The notes under the pieces are model-generated. The model was not told the origin of the DNA. It did not search any database and saw only the letters and a list, made by a program, of their open reading frames with translations. A stretch of 64,000 nucleotides of DNA from Posidonia oceanica (taxonomy: Eukaryota; Streptophyta; Magnoliopsida; Alismatales; Posidoniaceae): the NCBI GenBank assembly GCA_037176725.1, contig JAZBRS010000049.1:15766001-15830000 (forward strand), in the 5' to 3' direction. The first letter of the stretch is position 1. Every line of letters begins with the position of its first letter. Shown here one piece after another: positions 53,858 through 64,000 of this stretch. The position numbers and the translations under genes were made by a program.

Positions 53858-54877
53858 ATGGGTTACCCGACTCTGGTCACTCCCATGCATTGTTCAGACA
53901 CCTTGCGAGAATGGGTTGGCAAACTCACTGAAGCTGATCGCGAGAGGCTGCGCACTTGGGGTATCCCCTCTCAGCTTCTGAAAGCAGCAGATGTTGAAGT
54001 GAGCCGGCATCTCCTCTGTGCTGCAGCAAGGTTCTGGAAGCCAGCACATCACGTTTTCCGCTTCGGCAGGACGGAGCTGACTCCAACACTTGAGGAGGTG
54101 CGCCGGATCTGCGGCTTCTCTGCAATTATGGGACCCCCAATCTTTATGAGGCGTGATGGATATACTGCGGTCCTAAGCCAGCTGACTGGGCTCTCCGCTA
54201 AACGCATCCAGCAAAGACTTATCTGCACCAGCGGGCCCATGCCCCTGCTTCGCCTAGAATACTTTGATGCTGTAATGGAGAAGTGCGTCGAAATTGGAGA
54301 CAAGCTGTGGCTCCAGGAATTTGTCGTCCGCTTCCTAGGCGAGTTGATCTTCACGCATGGCAGGATGACGGTAGCAATCAAGATTGCACTTGCAGTGGTG
54401 ACCCGGCACATCGACTTGCCACCAGTCGTCCTTGTAGAGACCTACCACGGGCTGGACCGCGTTGTGCACCGCTACTGCCAGTTCCACGGCTGCGGGATGC
54501 TTGTGCAGATCTGGCTAGTTGCACGCCTGGAGATGGACCTCCTGCGCCCTCAGAGGCATGCTATTGAAACTTACTGCAGTAGTGGCCACGCAAGAACTAT
54601 AAAGAGCGTGCCAGAGTAGTATTAGAAGCTATTTGAGCTGACAGATGATGCAGTAACTTGGCGAATCATCCCATTTGCAGTAAAGCCTTTTACTGTGTTC
54701 TTCGATGCTCGCGATACGTGGCTCGTAGTACTGCCAGGATTCACCGGGGGTGTGGAGTACCACCCTATCCGGGTTATGCGGCAGTTTGGCTACCGGCAGG
54801 GCGCATTCATTGATAGCACCACGCCCGACTCATGCAGCTATACCCCTTCAGCACAACAGCATCTACAACAGTGCTAG
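53858..54877 (+). pseudogene. E12 extra 3' ORF resembling the DUF7745 / plant mobile domain family
   Basis: From ATG 53858 the frame is open for 253 codons to a TAG at 54617, then continues past a second TAG at 54623 to 54875. Recognisable features are an N-terminal helical segment (TLREWVGKL), then FWKPAHHVFRFGRTELTPTLEE (residues about 66-87), a long helical middle with FVVRFLGELIF, GMLVQIWLVARLEMDLL near residue 215, and HPIRVMRQFGYRQ near residue 300. The FW.P....F.FG...LTPTLEE and VMRQFG patterns are what I recall of plant DUF7745/plant-mobile-domain proteins, a transposon-linked family whose host members (MAIN, MAIL1) act in silencing and transcription. It lies on the pol strand downstream of integrase. 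Its role is unknown. The match rests on memory, without a search. Confidence 0.7.
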
Positions 54878-55590
54878 CAGACCTGATGCGGCACGGGGTA
54901 AAGTCTACAGACATAGCAGCTGTGAAGGGCTCGGGATGTACTTCTGAGTACGTCACCGAGGTGCAGGGACTCTGGCCCCTCAGCGAAATCCTCCCGGCGC
55001 CCCCCAGTTTTCTGACTCCCGCCCAGCAAAGAAGGCTCGGCATAACTAGGCATATATGCAGCTGTTTGCTTGTATAGCTTTTCTTGAGTCATGCTGTATC
55101 TTTTGGCCTGTCAAAGGCGTGTAACCAGAGATTGACTCAATACAAAGACGTTTCACGTCATTTGTCTACGTTGCATGCCTGGCCTATCTTGCATATCTGT
55201 TCCTGTCAGGATGTCGCAGGACCTGCATTAAGCATCTCAGAGTGTTAGCCCATGCAGACAACCTGAAGCAGCCCCGCAAGAAATGTAAAATAGCTCCCCT
55301 GCAAGCACCATGCAATCAGCAGCCTCAGCAAGAAAGTTGCAGCAAAGCCCCTGCAGTCAACATGCATGCAAGAACCCCTGCCGATCCATGCACCGCCGCT
55401 ACCGCATCTGCGCAGTTTGCTCTGGGCTGGCACCCCTAACTGCTCGCTTGGCAAACGTGTTAGTTTTGCCTGCTTTTTTCCTCTCTTTTGGTACTAGGGG
55501 CACTTCGGCTGTCCCCTGGTATCATCCCTGATAGCAGGGGCATCTTTTTAGCTGCCCTCTGGTATCGCTTTTCCCTTTTTTCCTTTTGCT
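54878..55590 (+). other. E12 non-coding segment after the extra ORF
   Basis: A weak continuation of the extra ORF in another frame reaches 55077, suggesting a frameshifted C-terminus. From about 55180 the sequence is Gln/Ala-codon-like CAG-rich DNA similar to E10 (35000-35300, reverse). A GGGCTGGCACCCC hairpin unit (55426) and a CCTGGTATC stem (55515-55545) open the repeat domain. Confidence 0.5.
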
Positions 55591-57265
55591 TGCTTCCTCG
55601 CACGAGGACAAGCTCTTCTCGGACCCCGTATGCTCAGAGTCCTGCCCTGTATCCTTGTGTGAGGATCAGCCCTTGCGTGGCTTCGCTCCGTGCTGATGAT
55701 GCCCACACTTGCCCGCCTCCTTTCTTTTCCTGCTTATCCTCGGGTGAGGAAAAGTCTTTTGTCTTTCTTGCTTGCCCTCGTGCGAGGACAAGCCTTTTTC
55801 CGTTTTACGTGGCTTCGCTCCATGCGGACGGGGTCTCGCGTGCTTGCTTCCTCGGGTGAGGACAAGCTTCTTTCTTCTGCCCCTCCTGCTTGCTCCTCGG
55901 GCGAGGACAAGCCATTTTTCCTTTCTACGTGACTTCCCTTCATGCGGACGGGGTCCCGCGCGCTTGCTTCCTTGGGCGAGGACAAAATTCTTTCTTCTGT
56001 CCCTCCTGCTTGCTCCTCGGGCGAGGACAAGCCCTTTTTCGTTTCTGCGTGACTTTCCCCCATGCGGATGGGGTCCCGCGCGCTTGCTTCCTCAGGCGAG
56101 GACAAGCTTCTTTCTTCTATCCCTCCTGCTTGCTTCCTCGGGCGAGGACAAGCCTTTGTCCTTTTTTTGCTTGCTTCCTTGGGCGAGGACAAGCCTTACG
56201 CAGCTCCACGCGGATGGAGTTTTCCTGTTCCTTGGGCGAGGATCAGGCCCGCTTATTCCTCGGCCAAGGGTAAGCATATGCGCGCCCCTGCTTGCTCCTC
56301 GGGCGAGGACAAGCTCTTCTCGGACCCCGTATGCTCGGAGTCCTGCCTTGTATCCTCGTGCGAGGATCAGCCCTTGCGTGGCTTCGCTCTGTGCTGACGA
56401 TGCCCACGCTTGCCCGCCTCCTTTCTTTTCCTACTTATCCTCGGGTGAGGAAAAGTCTTTTGTCTTTCTTGCTTGCCCTCGTGCGAGGACAAGCCTTTTC
56501 CGTTTTACGTGGCTTCGCTCCATGCAGACGGGGTCCCGCCCACTTGCTTCCTGAGGCGAGGATAAGCTTCTTTCTTCTGCCTCTCCTGCTTGTCCTCGTG
56601 CGAGGATAAGCCTTTTTCCTTTTCTGCGTGACTTCCCTCCATGTGGACGGGGTCCCGCGCACTTGCTTCCCCGGGCGGATACAAGCTTCTTGCTTCTATC
56701 TCTCCTGCTTGCTTCCTCGGGCGAGGACAAGCTTTTTTCCTTTTCTGCGTGACTTCCCTCCATGCGGACGGGGTCCCGCGCGCTTGCTTCCTCGGGCGAG
56801 GACAAGCCTCTTTCTTCTTTCCCTCCTGCTCGTTTCCCTGGCCGGGGACAAGCCCCTTGTCTGTCCCCTGGGGCGGGGATCAGACTGTTGCTTGCTTCCT
56901 TGGGCGAAGACAAGCCCCCCCTTTGGATTCCGTCTACGTGGAATCCCCCACTTACTTCCTCGGGCAAGGACAAGCTCTTCTCGGACCCCGTATGCTCGGA
57001 GTCCTGCCCTGTATCCTCGTGTGAGGATTAGCCCTTGCGTGGCCTTGCTCCGTGCGGACGATGCCCACGCTTGCCAATCCCCTTTCTTTTCTTGCTTGCT
57101 TCCTTGGGCGAGGACAAGCCCTTCTTGGACCCCGTATGCTCGGAGTCCTGCCCTGTATCCACGTGCGAGGATCAGTCCTTGCATGGCTTCGCTCCGTGTG
57201 GACGATGCCCACGCTTGCCTACCCCCTTTCTCTTTCTTGCTTGTTTCCTCGGGCGAGGGCAAGCT
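55591..57265 (+). repeat. CCTCG-NN-CGAGGACAAGC hairpin array, about 30 copies, E12 3' domain
   Basis: The unit CCTCGGGCGAGGACAAGC or a close variant occurs about 30 times (for example 55895, 56015, 56089, 56137, 56295, 56715, 56789, 57248) at 25-90 bp intervals. It sits in larger repeats with TTTCTGCGTGACTTCCCTCC and ATGCGGACGGGGTCCCGCG. Each unit is a 5-bp stem with a 2-4 base loop plus the conserved tail ACAAGC. A 330-bp higher-order unit (GACCCCGTATGCTCGGAGTC) recurs at about 55620, 56315, 56980 and 57130. The long ORFs through this array are repeat artefacts. Confidence 0.9.
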
Positions 57266-57751
57266 ACTCCTGTTTCCCTGCGGGCTGGTAGCCCTAACTG
57301 CTCGGTCGACAGCCGTCCAATTGTCTCCCCCTCTGCTTGCTGGGCTAGCAGCCCTAACTGCTCGGATGCCAAGCCCGTCAGTCTTGTCAAGCATTTCTTT
57401 TGTGAGCTCGGATTAACCCCTGAACTCACGCATTTGCACTGCAGCTTTATTCGCATCTCTTCTGCACCAGCATGGCATTCTTTTACTAACAGCATTGCAT
57501 AGTAAATAGCTACATCGGTATGCATTACATCTGCACTAACATCTAACATAACCTCTGCACTAACTTCTGCATTAGCATGCATCGCATCGCATCAGCATAC
57601 ATTGCATTCGCATCTGCATCTGCATTGTGGCTCTGAGTCATGTTTTCCGGTGCATCCACCGGGTGAATGACTCATGCCTACAGTCATTTGCGCTCTTGCC
57701 GACGTCAGGTAGGGTGTCTTGTCTACTCTGAGCAGCGGTCTCGCTCTGCTT
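57266..57751 (+). other. E12 end of internal region before the polypurine tract
   Basis: Contains GGGCTGGTAGCCC and GGGCTAGCAGCCC triloop hairpins (57284 and 57343), a run of GCATTAGCATGCATCGCATC-like repeats (57470-57625) and GGGTGTCT at 57712-57719, the inverted partner of the LTR tip. No gene. Confidence 0.65.
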
Positions 57752-57774
57752 GACCTCGCTCAGGGAGGGGCATC
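57752..57774 (+). promoter_or_regulatory. Polypurine tract of E12
   Basis: CAGGGAGGGGCATC directly before the 3' LTR. The full 23 bases are the same as in E5 and E10. Confidence 0.93.
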
Positions 57775-60700
57775 TGTAAACACCCCATTCTGACAGCCAG
57801 GAAGTTGGTTGTTCTCTTTTGCAGGCTCGTGTGTGGACTCTGGAATGGCATCCCTTTTTCAACCCCTTTTTCTAACCCATTTCTAAATCCAAAACCTTGC
57901 CCAAACCCTAGGAGCCCTAACCTAAGCTATTTGCACATTTTACAACCCTCTTAGGCCCAAGCCCAAGACCATTTGTAGCTTATGCCACCTAAGTGTGTTG
58001 GACGCTGGAACAGGCAGCGTCCAACGTTGGACGCCCTCTGGTCTGGCGTCCAACGACTCGAGGGCAGCAGCAGTTGCTCCGCCCCCTCCAGCTCACCGCC
58101 CGTCCAATCCCGCGCCTCCCCGCACTTACTACCCGTCCCTTCCTTCGCTCCACGCCATCCACTACCTTCCAAGCTTGAGTAACTACCTATCCCCTCCATA
58201 TCAGCCCAAAACCCGCCCTCTAAGCTCTCTCTGACAGGCCTGATTTCCACTGCCCATGTCAGCCACCGCCTCACCTTCGCCAGCCTCCTGCCAATGCCCA
58301 CGCCCTCCTCTGACATTCCACATGGACCTCACACACTCACCCGCACTTGCCAGCACCTGCCAAAACCAGAATTCGGCTTGCAACACCTCTGCCAACACAA
58401 GAACCCATGCAGCATTTGCACAAAACCGCAAGTTCAACCCTTTGCCACAGTCACCACACAGAGCTGAGAAGAGAATTGCCACCTCCAGAGCATAGAAGCG
58501 ACTCCCCTCTTCGTCTGCAACTCGTTGCTAGCCTCTCCGGTGCTCCGAGCTGCCCAGACGACCTCGCCGAACTTGCTGCCGCAGCACACCTGCAACTCTG
58601 GTGAATGAGGTGAAGCTGCCGGTCCAGACCGTCAAAACGGTAAGCCCCTATCCCACTGGGTCTTGCATGCATAGTAGAGCGTTCACATGCATTTTTACAA
58701 GTTTTTTGAATCCTTTTGGTTGTGATTCGTGGCCAAGAGGAAGTTCAGTGTGTTGGACGCACCAACTGGTGCGTCCAACGTTGGATGCGGCATAGGCCAG
58801 CGTCCAACGGTCTGCTTTGCTTTGTCCTTGTTTGAATGCTTCCGATGCTTTATCCTTGCATGCTTTCCTGCAGACCCATGCTATATGCTTCCTTTAATGC
58901 TTTCTGATGTTGTGCCATGCTTACTAGTTTATTCCATGCCTATTTGAATCCTTTTTGCATGCCTAATGTTCAGTCTGTCTCCTGCCTGCGTTGGACGCCA
59001 GGGTGAGCCGCGTCCAACGTTGGACGCTGGTTCACCTAGCGTCCAACATATCTGCCTGCTTTGCCTTGTTGCCATGCCTATATCATGCATATTTGTGATG
59101 TTATTTTGTGATCCATGTATGCTTAGAGATGCCTGGCCCCTAAGGCAACCATGCTTAGGTTTGCTAGGATTTCTTTAAGCTATTTATTCCTTTTTTGCAA
59201 GTTTGAAGCCTATTCTTTCATGCATGCTTCCTTTTATCTTGTCTTCTTGCATCAAATGCTTGCCATGTTTGTTGTGCATGCTCCTGTTAGCTTCTTACAT
59301 GCCTTTATTGTGTTTGCATGCATATAGGTGGGGTAGAGCTGAGCTCCCCCTTTAGAATAGGTAAGTTTGCATGCTCTGGTCGTTGGACGCCAGAGCCTTC
59401 AGCGTCCAACGTTGGACGCTGTTGGCTCTAGCGTCCAATGTCCTGGCTCCTCATTCTTTTGTTTAAAGCTTGCATGCCTTCCTGATCTTCTTGTTTGCTT
59501 TTCTCCTGTGTTCTTATGCATGCCAAGCCTCAGTAGCAACTGCTCTTTAATTTCAGTGGATTATTTTGCTATTTATGCATGTTTTCTTTGTGTGTTGTGC
59601 CTCCCAGGGCGTTGTACGCTGCTGGAGCTGGCGTCCAACATTGGACGCCGGCCTAGCTCGCGTCCAACGACTTGGTTGCGTCTTCGACCTGGCACAGGCT
59701 GCAAGTAAGGTCTAAGTTGTTTTTTAGGCTTCCCATGTTTGCTTGCTTGCCCCAAGCTCAACCCCAGTAACCCAAATGCATGATTCCTATTCTCATCTAT
59801 CACTTGTATGCTCCCTTCTCTCCTCTGTCTTCTGTTTTGTGTTGGACGCCAGCCACTCTAGCGTTTAACGTTGGACGTCTAGCCTACAGGCGTCGAACAA
59901 CTTGCTACCTTGAATCCTTGATTCTGGCATGCTCCTGGCTTTGATTCCTCTTCTAATCTTCTGTTAGGTTAGATTTGCATGTCAGGTACCCATTTAGCTG
60001 CATATCTGCATCTGTATTGCATCCATATAGTTAGAATGCATGGTTTTCCAAAATTTGCATGTTGTCTGCTTGCAGCAGGTGTTGGACGCCAGCTCTGCTA
60101 GCATCCAACGTTGGACGCTGGTGTTTCCAGCGTCCAACACTTGCAGATGGCTGACCACCGTTTTAAAGCGTAGATTTTGTTTCGCTCGCTGTTTTCTGTG
60201 TTTTATTGCTTCTTTGGCTTGCTGCAACCCCAATGCATGTTACCCACCCCTTTGTTTTGATTTTGCATCCCGCTTTGCCTCGTTTTCCGTGCTTGGCCCC
60301 GCTTTCTGCATTTTGCATCGCATTTCTGCTCTACTGCATAGTTTTCCGCCCCCACTGCATTGCTTTCTGCCTTTTGTACCGTTTTCCATGCCTTGCATTG
60401 TTTTCCGCATTTTTGCACCATTTTCCGCACCTGCTTTGCTTTATCGCTCGCATGTCGCTTGCATTGCTTGGTTTCCTCGCCGTTTTGTTTTATCGCCTGC
60501 ATCTGCATATAGGGCCGTGATGCTTACTGCTTAGGAGTTCTCACGAACCAGGGTCTGCCTAGTTCGGAACACTAGCTGCGCGGCTGAGCACATAGATAGC
60601 ACGTTTATTTCCAATGCATAGTAGGTAAGCATTTATGGCATTTAGGCATTAGGCTAGCAGTTCCCTGCATTAGCGCGAGATTGCCTAAGAAAGACCGACT

Positions 60701-60874
60701 CTCAGACGTATCGGGGTGCCTAACACCTTCCCCGTGCGTAATAGGAGTCCCTGCCCTTTCTCTTGGCTCGCATCGACCTTTCCTTTATCCTAGGCTTGAG
60801 TGATAGCATAGCATAGCATAGTATAGCATAGCTTAGCTCAGCATTGCATTCCTTTGCCCCTTCTTGCATCTGGT
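57775..60874 (+). mobile_element. E12: 3' LTR (3.1 kb, end truncated)
   Basis: Starts TGTAAACACCCC (one G-to-A change from the 5' LTR tip) and aligns with the 5' LTR until CATCTGGT at 60874. There it switches to E11-type repeats, so about 220 bp of its end, including the terminal block, are missing. It keeps the 952 bp that the 5' LTR has lost. It carries a splice donor at 58640, the GTTC/GAAC block (60505-60590), the invariant box (60713-60757) and an ATAGC run (60803-60840). Confidence 0.95.
57997..60138. repeat. Seven double-hairpin cassettes, stem GTTGGACGC, in the E12 3' LTR
   Basis: Cassettes lie at 57997-58054, 58752-58808, 58990-59047, 59382-59439, 59611-59668, 59841-59898 and 60081-60138. 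Each is two 29-base hairpins fused so that the middle reads GCGTCCAACGTTGGACGC, an 18-bp palindrome. Loops differ between cassettes, while the arms are nearly constant (GTTGGACGC / GCGTCCAAC). Intervals are 755, 238, 392, 229, 230 and 240 bp. Confidence 0.95.
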
Positions 60875-61557
60875 GGCACGCAAAATGATGCAAAATGCAA
60901 AAGAAAACAAGACGAGCACGCAAAACGATGCAAGAATGCAAGCGATATGCAAATAAAGCAAAGCGGCACGCAAAATGATGCAAAATGCAAAAGAAAAGAA
61001 GGTGGGCACGCAAAACGATGCAAGAATGCAAGCGATATGCAAATAAAGCAAAGCGGCACGCAAAACGATGCAGAATGCAAAAGAAAACAAGGACACGTAA
61101 AACGATGCAAGAATGCAAGCGATATGCAAATAAAGCCAAGCGGCATGCAAAACGATGCAAAATGCAAAAGAAAACAAGGTGGGCACGCAAAATGATGCAA
61201 ATGCGATGCAAAAGAGATGCATGCACGCAAAACGATGCAAACATAATGCAAAATAGATGCATGCACGCAAAACCAAGCAAATGCAATGCAAAAGGGAATG
61301 CAATGGATGTTATGCAGTGCTTCGAAGGGGATAGGCAGGGGTCTAAGTGCAACTAGTCCCTAAATGCGTGCAATGCGTGGGTGGCTTACATGCTAGAAGG
61401 CTAGCAATGCCCAAATGGATGCATGGGACCATGTGCAATGATATGGGGATGCTATGCATGCAAAAATGCAATGCAAGGACCTAAGCGCAGTTTAGGAAAC
61501 TACAAGAGCCAATGTGCAAAATGCTCCTAGGGGTGTACAAAGCTAGGCTAATGCATG
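60874..61557 (-). mobile_element. E11: second fragment of an E8-like LTR
   Basis: An array of about four 86-91 bp units (60874-61220) built from GGCACGCAAAATGATGCAAA and GCAAGCGATATGCAAATAAA, then GCAATG-rich sequence, resembles the repeat and post-repeat part of E8 (19560-20700) in the same orientation. Together with 39851-39902 it would be one LTR split by E12; a deletion at the E12 end removed part of both. The small ORFs are repeat artefacts. Confidence 0.65.
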
Positions 61558-64000
61558 TGTTGACACCCCATTTCGACAAGGCTGAATTGGTAGGGCTCTT
61601 TGGCGGCTAGGAAAAAATCCAAAATTACACCTTTCCCCTCACCCTTCCTTTCAAATCAAAACCCCTCCTCAAACCTCAAAACCAGACCTAGAACTACACC
61701 CATTTTCTAACCCACAAAATCACCCCAAAACCCTCTCAAAACCTTACCCTGAAATCATCCAAGACCTTACCCTAAAACCATCCAAATACATGTCCAAATC
61801 CACACCTCTCCCTCACTCTTTCCCTCCAAAACAAGCCCAAACTCAACCTAGGATTACACCCATCTCTTGAACCCAAAAACTAACCAAAAACCATAGGAAA
61901 ACTCACCATCCCTGACTTAACAAACCCACCAAAAATCCTAGAAACTTTCAAACCAAAACCACCCCTAAAAACCCTAGGAAACTTAGGCAAAACTACCCTT
62001 TTTCTACACCTCAAAACCCTTCCAAAACTTTCTCAAAACCAAACCAAAACCTAGGTTGCACACTAGAGACCCTAGACTACACACCCACCAAATTTCACTC
62101 CTTTTTGAAACCTCTAAGACCTCCATTTACCTAAATTATCCTTTTCTCTCTCCTAGATTATTCTTTTCTCTCTCCTCTCTCTCTCATGATTATCATCCTT
62201 CTTTTCACCCCCTTTTCTCCCTCTTTGTTGTCTGGCTGTGGGCCCCCCTTGTGCTCCTATCTGTTCTCAATCTTATTCCTATTTTTATCTTATTTTTACC
62301 ATTTTATTTGATTTTCAAAAAATTACTTTCCTTCAACTCCTCTCTTTCCTATTTATCCCTCCATTTCTCCCTTTTCCTCTCCTTTCTAATTTCCTCTTCT
62401 CCTCTCTTACTAAACCCCTAAAAAACCTTTAAAAACATTTAAAACTCTAAAACAAAAGAGAAACAAGTCAAAATCTTAAAAATAAATAATTAAAATCTAA
62501 ACAAACAATCAAAAACAAGAACCTAACTAAATCCAATTAAAAAAGGAAATTGAGAATGTAAGTTAAAAAATGCAAAACAAACAAAAAGAAAATGCTATAA
62601 AATCAAAGAAAAAACCAAGATATAATCAAAACAAGCTAGAGTAAAAACCCTACTAAAAAAAATCAAAAAAAAAAAAAACAAATCCTAAAAAGAAAGAAAA
62701 CAACTTAAAATATTAAGGCAAGTAATCAAAAAAAAGGAGGAAAGCTTAACTTAACAATTCTAAAAGAAACAATTTGAAAATTTAATTGAAACAAACAATC
62801 AAAACTTTGAAAACGCTTAATTAAACAAGAAAAGCTTAACTAAAAAATATTAAAAGAATCCAACAAACAAAATCGAATTTAAAGCAAAACTTAAGCAAAA
62901 CCCTAAAAAAGGATTAAAATCAAAGGCTAAAACTCTCCCTAATTAATTTAAAAACAATCTTTAAAAAACCTAATCAAAAATTCCAAAGACTTAACAAGAA
63001 AAACATAACTAAAAGACAATTTAAAAAACTTAACAAACATTTAAACAAAAATCAAAAACCACTTAAAGAAAACTCAAAATCCAAATCAAAACTAAAACTC
63101 CTTAATCCTAAAATCCTAATTAAAAACAACCATTAAAAAAAAACCAAATCTAAAAATCCTAACTCGGGCAATCAACTTAAAATCTTCTTATTTTTATTCC
63201 CATTTTACTTTATTTTTATTCTTTTTTATCCTTCTTCTTTCTCCTCTTTCTTTCTTTTTCTTCCTTCTTCCCTTTCTTTTCTACCTCTTCCCCTTTTGGT
63301 CCAACCCATCTAACACAACTCTTCCCCTCCTTCTTTCCTTCTTTCTTTATTTCATTTCTTTTTCCAAGCCCACAGCCCACAGCCCATGTTTTCCCCTCCT
63401 CTTTCCCTCCTTCTCTTCTTCTTCTTCTTCTTCTTCTTCTTCTTCTCTTCTTCTCCTTCTCTCACAGCAAAACGACAGACCTCCTTCTTCTTTTTCAAAC
63501 CTCCACCTGACATCCCATGGACTTCCCTCCATCACTCCCATACCTTGTGGCCGAAGACCAACACAACAACCCCTTCCATGCTCTGTCGAAAATGGCAGAA
63601 ACCCATTCCTTTGACCACAGACCCCATTGAAAATTCAGTGGAGAGGGAGGGGATCAAAACCCGTTTTTTCCCTTCACAACCCATTTTTTTTGGCACACTC
63701 TGAAAACCCAAGCAACCACCTTCCTTCCCCCACTTCCAGAAGCTAGAAACCACTAGGAATCACCCCTGAAATTTGCCTCCAAAGCTTCAGCACCCAACAC
63801 CTTTCAGACCGACCTTCTCCATTGAAAATCCACCACCACGAGCCTCCTAAAATCCCAGAACCTTGCCATCAGACTCACCAAGTAACCACCTTCCCGAGCC
63901 ACCCAAAATCGCATCCTGAAACCTCCCACACTCCTCACATTCCACTAAAACACTTGGGCCCCTTTTTTGCCCGAAAACTTCAAACCTCCATAACTCCCTC
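61558..64000 (+). mobile_element. E13: start of an E8-like long LTR, cut by the window end
   Basis: Begins TGTTGACACCCCATTT at 61558. The first 150 bp closely match the reverse complement of the E8 start (24998 downwards), including GCTGAATTGG and CTCTTTGGCGGCTAGG. It goes on with the same C/A-rich, then A-rich, then (CTT)n sequence (63412-63450). Its orientation is opposite to E8. No ORF shows a domain. The remainder of the LTR, and any element attached, lies outside the window. Confidence 0.88.

Noticed and set aside
55591..57265. CRISPR-like regular repeats
   Set aside because: The context is a plant retrotransposon; units are palindromic and unevenly spaced with repeated, not unique, spacers.
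55488..57502. Several long overlapping ORFs (up to 262 codons) on both strands
   Set aside because: They derive from the CGAGGACAAGC hairpin repeats; the repeated peptide changes frame between units.

Overview
The window is plant nuclear heterochromatin. I found no host gene, rRNA or tRNA; every block I could place is an LTR retrotransposon or debris of one. Evidence for a flowering plant: Ty3/gypsy elements of the Tat/Ogre type (tRNA-Arg-like primer site, very long LTRs, two RNase H domains), a Ty1/copia fragment, a short TTTAGGG array (plant telomere unit), and a decay pattern dominated by CAG-to-TAG changes, as expected where CHG methylation is heavy. The species cannot be named from the sequence.

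Layout (names E1-E13 are mine). E1 (1-741, +) is the 3' part of a Tat-type LTR. E2 (about 1395-6682, -) has a gag, leader and 5' LTR. E3 (about 6690-7985, -) is an LTR of another gypsy type. E4 (8930-9914, +) is a copia pol fragment cut by E5. E5 (9915-13323, -) is a 3' LTR, polypurine tract and internal end, cut by E6. E6 (13324-27505, +) is a 5' LTR, primer site, leader and gag. E6 holds two clean nested solo LTRs with 5-bp target duplications: E7 (14842-17618, +, GCCAT) inside its LTR and E8 (18838-24998, -, CTAAC, 6.16 kb) inside its leader. E9 (27506-30350, +) is an LTR end, primer site, leader and gag, cut by E10. E10 (30351-39850, -) is a gag-only element with a large repeat-filled 3' domain. 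Its 5' LTR was hit by E11 (39851-39902 and 60874-61557, -), which was in turn hit by E12 and E13. E12 (39903-60874, +) is the most complete element: LTR, primer site, leader, gag, protease, reverse transcriptase, RNase H, second RNase H, integrase, an extra 3' ORF resembling DUF7745/plant mobile domain, a hairpin-repeat domain, polypurine tract and 3' LTR. E13 (61558-64000, +) is the start of an E8-like LTR that runs off the window.

The most unusual signal is not a protein. Several of these elements carry arrays of short inverted repeats (stem-loops). In the LTRs they form 58-61 bp double-hairpin cassettes spaced about 230-240 bp apart, and each element family uses its own stem sequence. In the internal 3' domain upstream of the polypurine tract the tandem repeat units are themselves stem-loops of several kinds, some with paired (covarying) stem changes. 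Other shared architecture: a splice donor in the LTR with an acceptor just before gag, a second primer-site-like motif inside the LTR, two nearly invariant LTR boxes, and an inverted repeat bracketing the polypurine tract. None of the elements appears able to make intact proteins. LTR lengths, repeat counts and homologies were read by eye, without alignment software.
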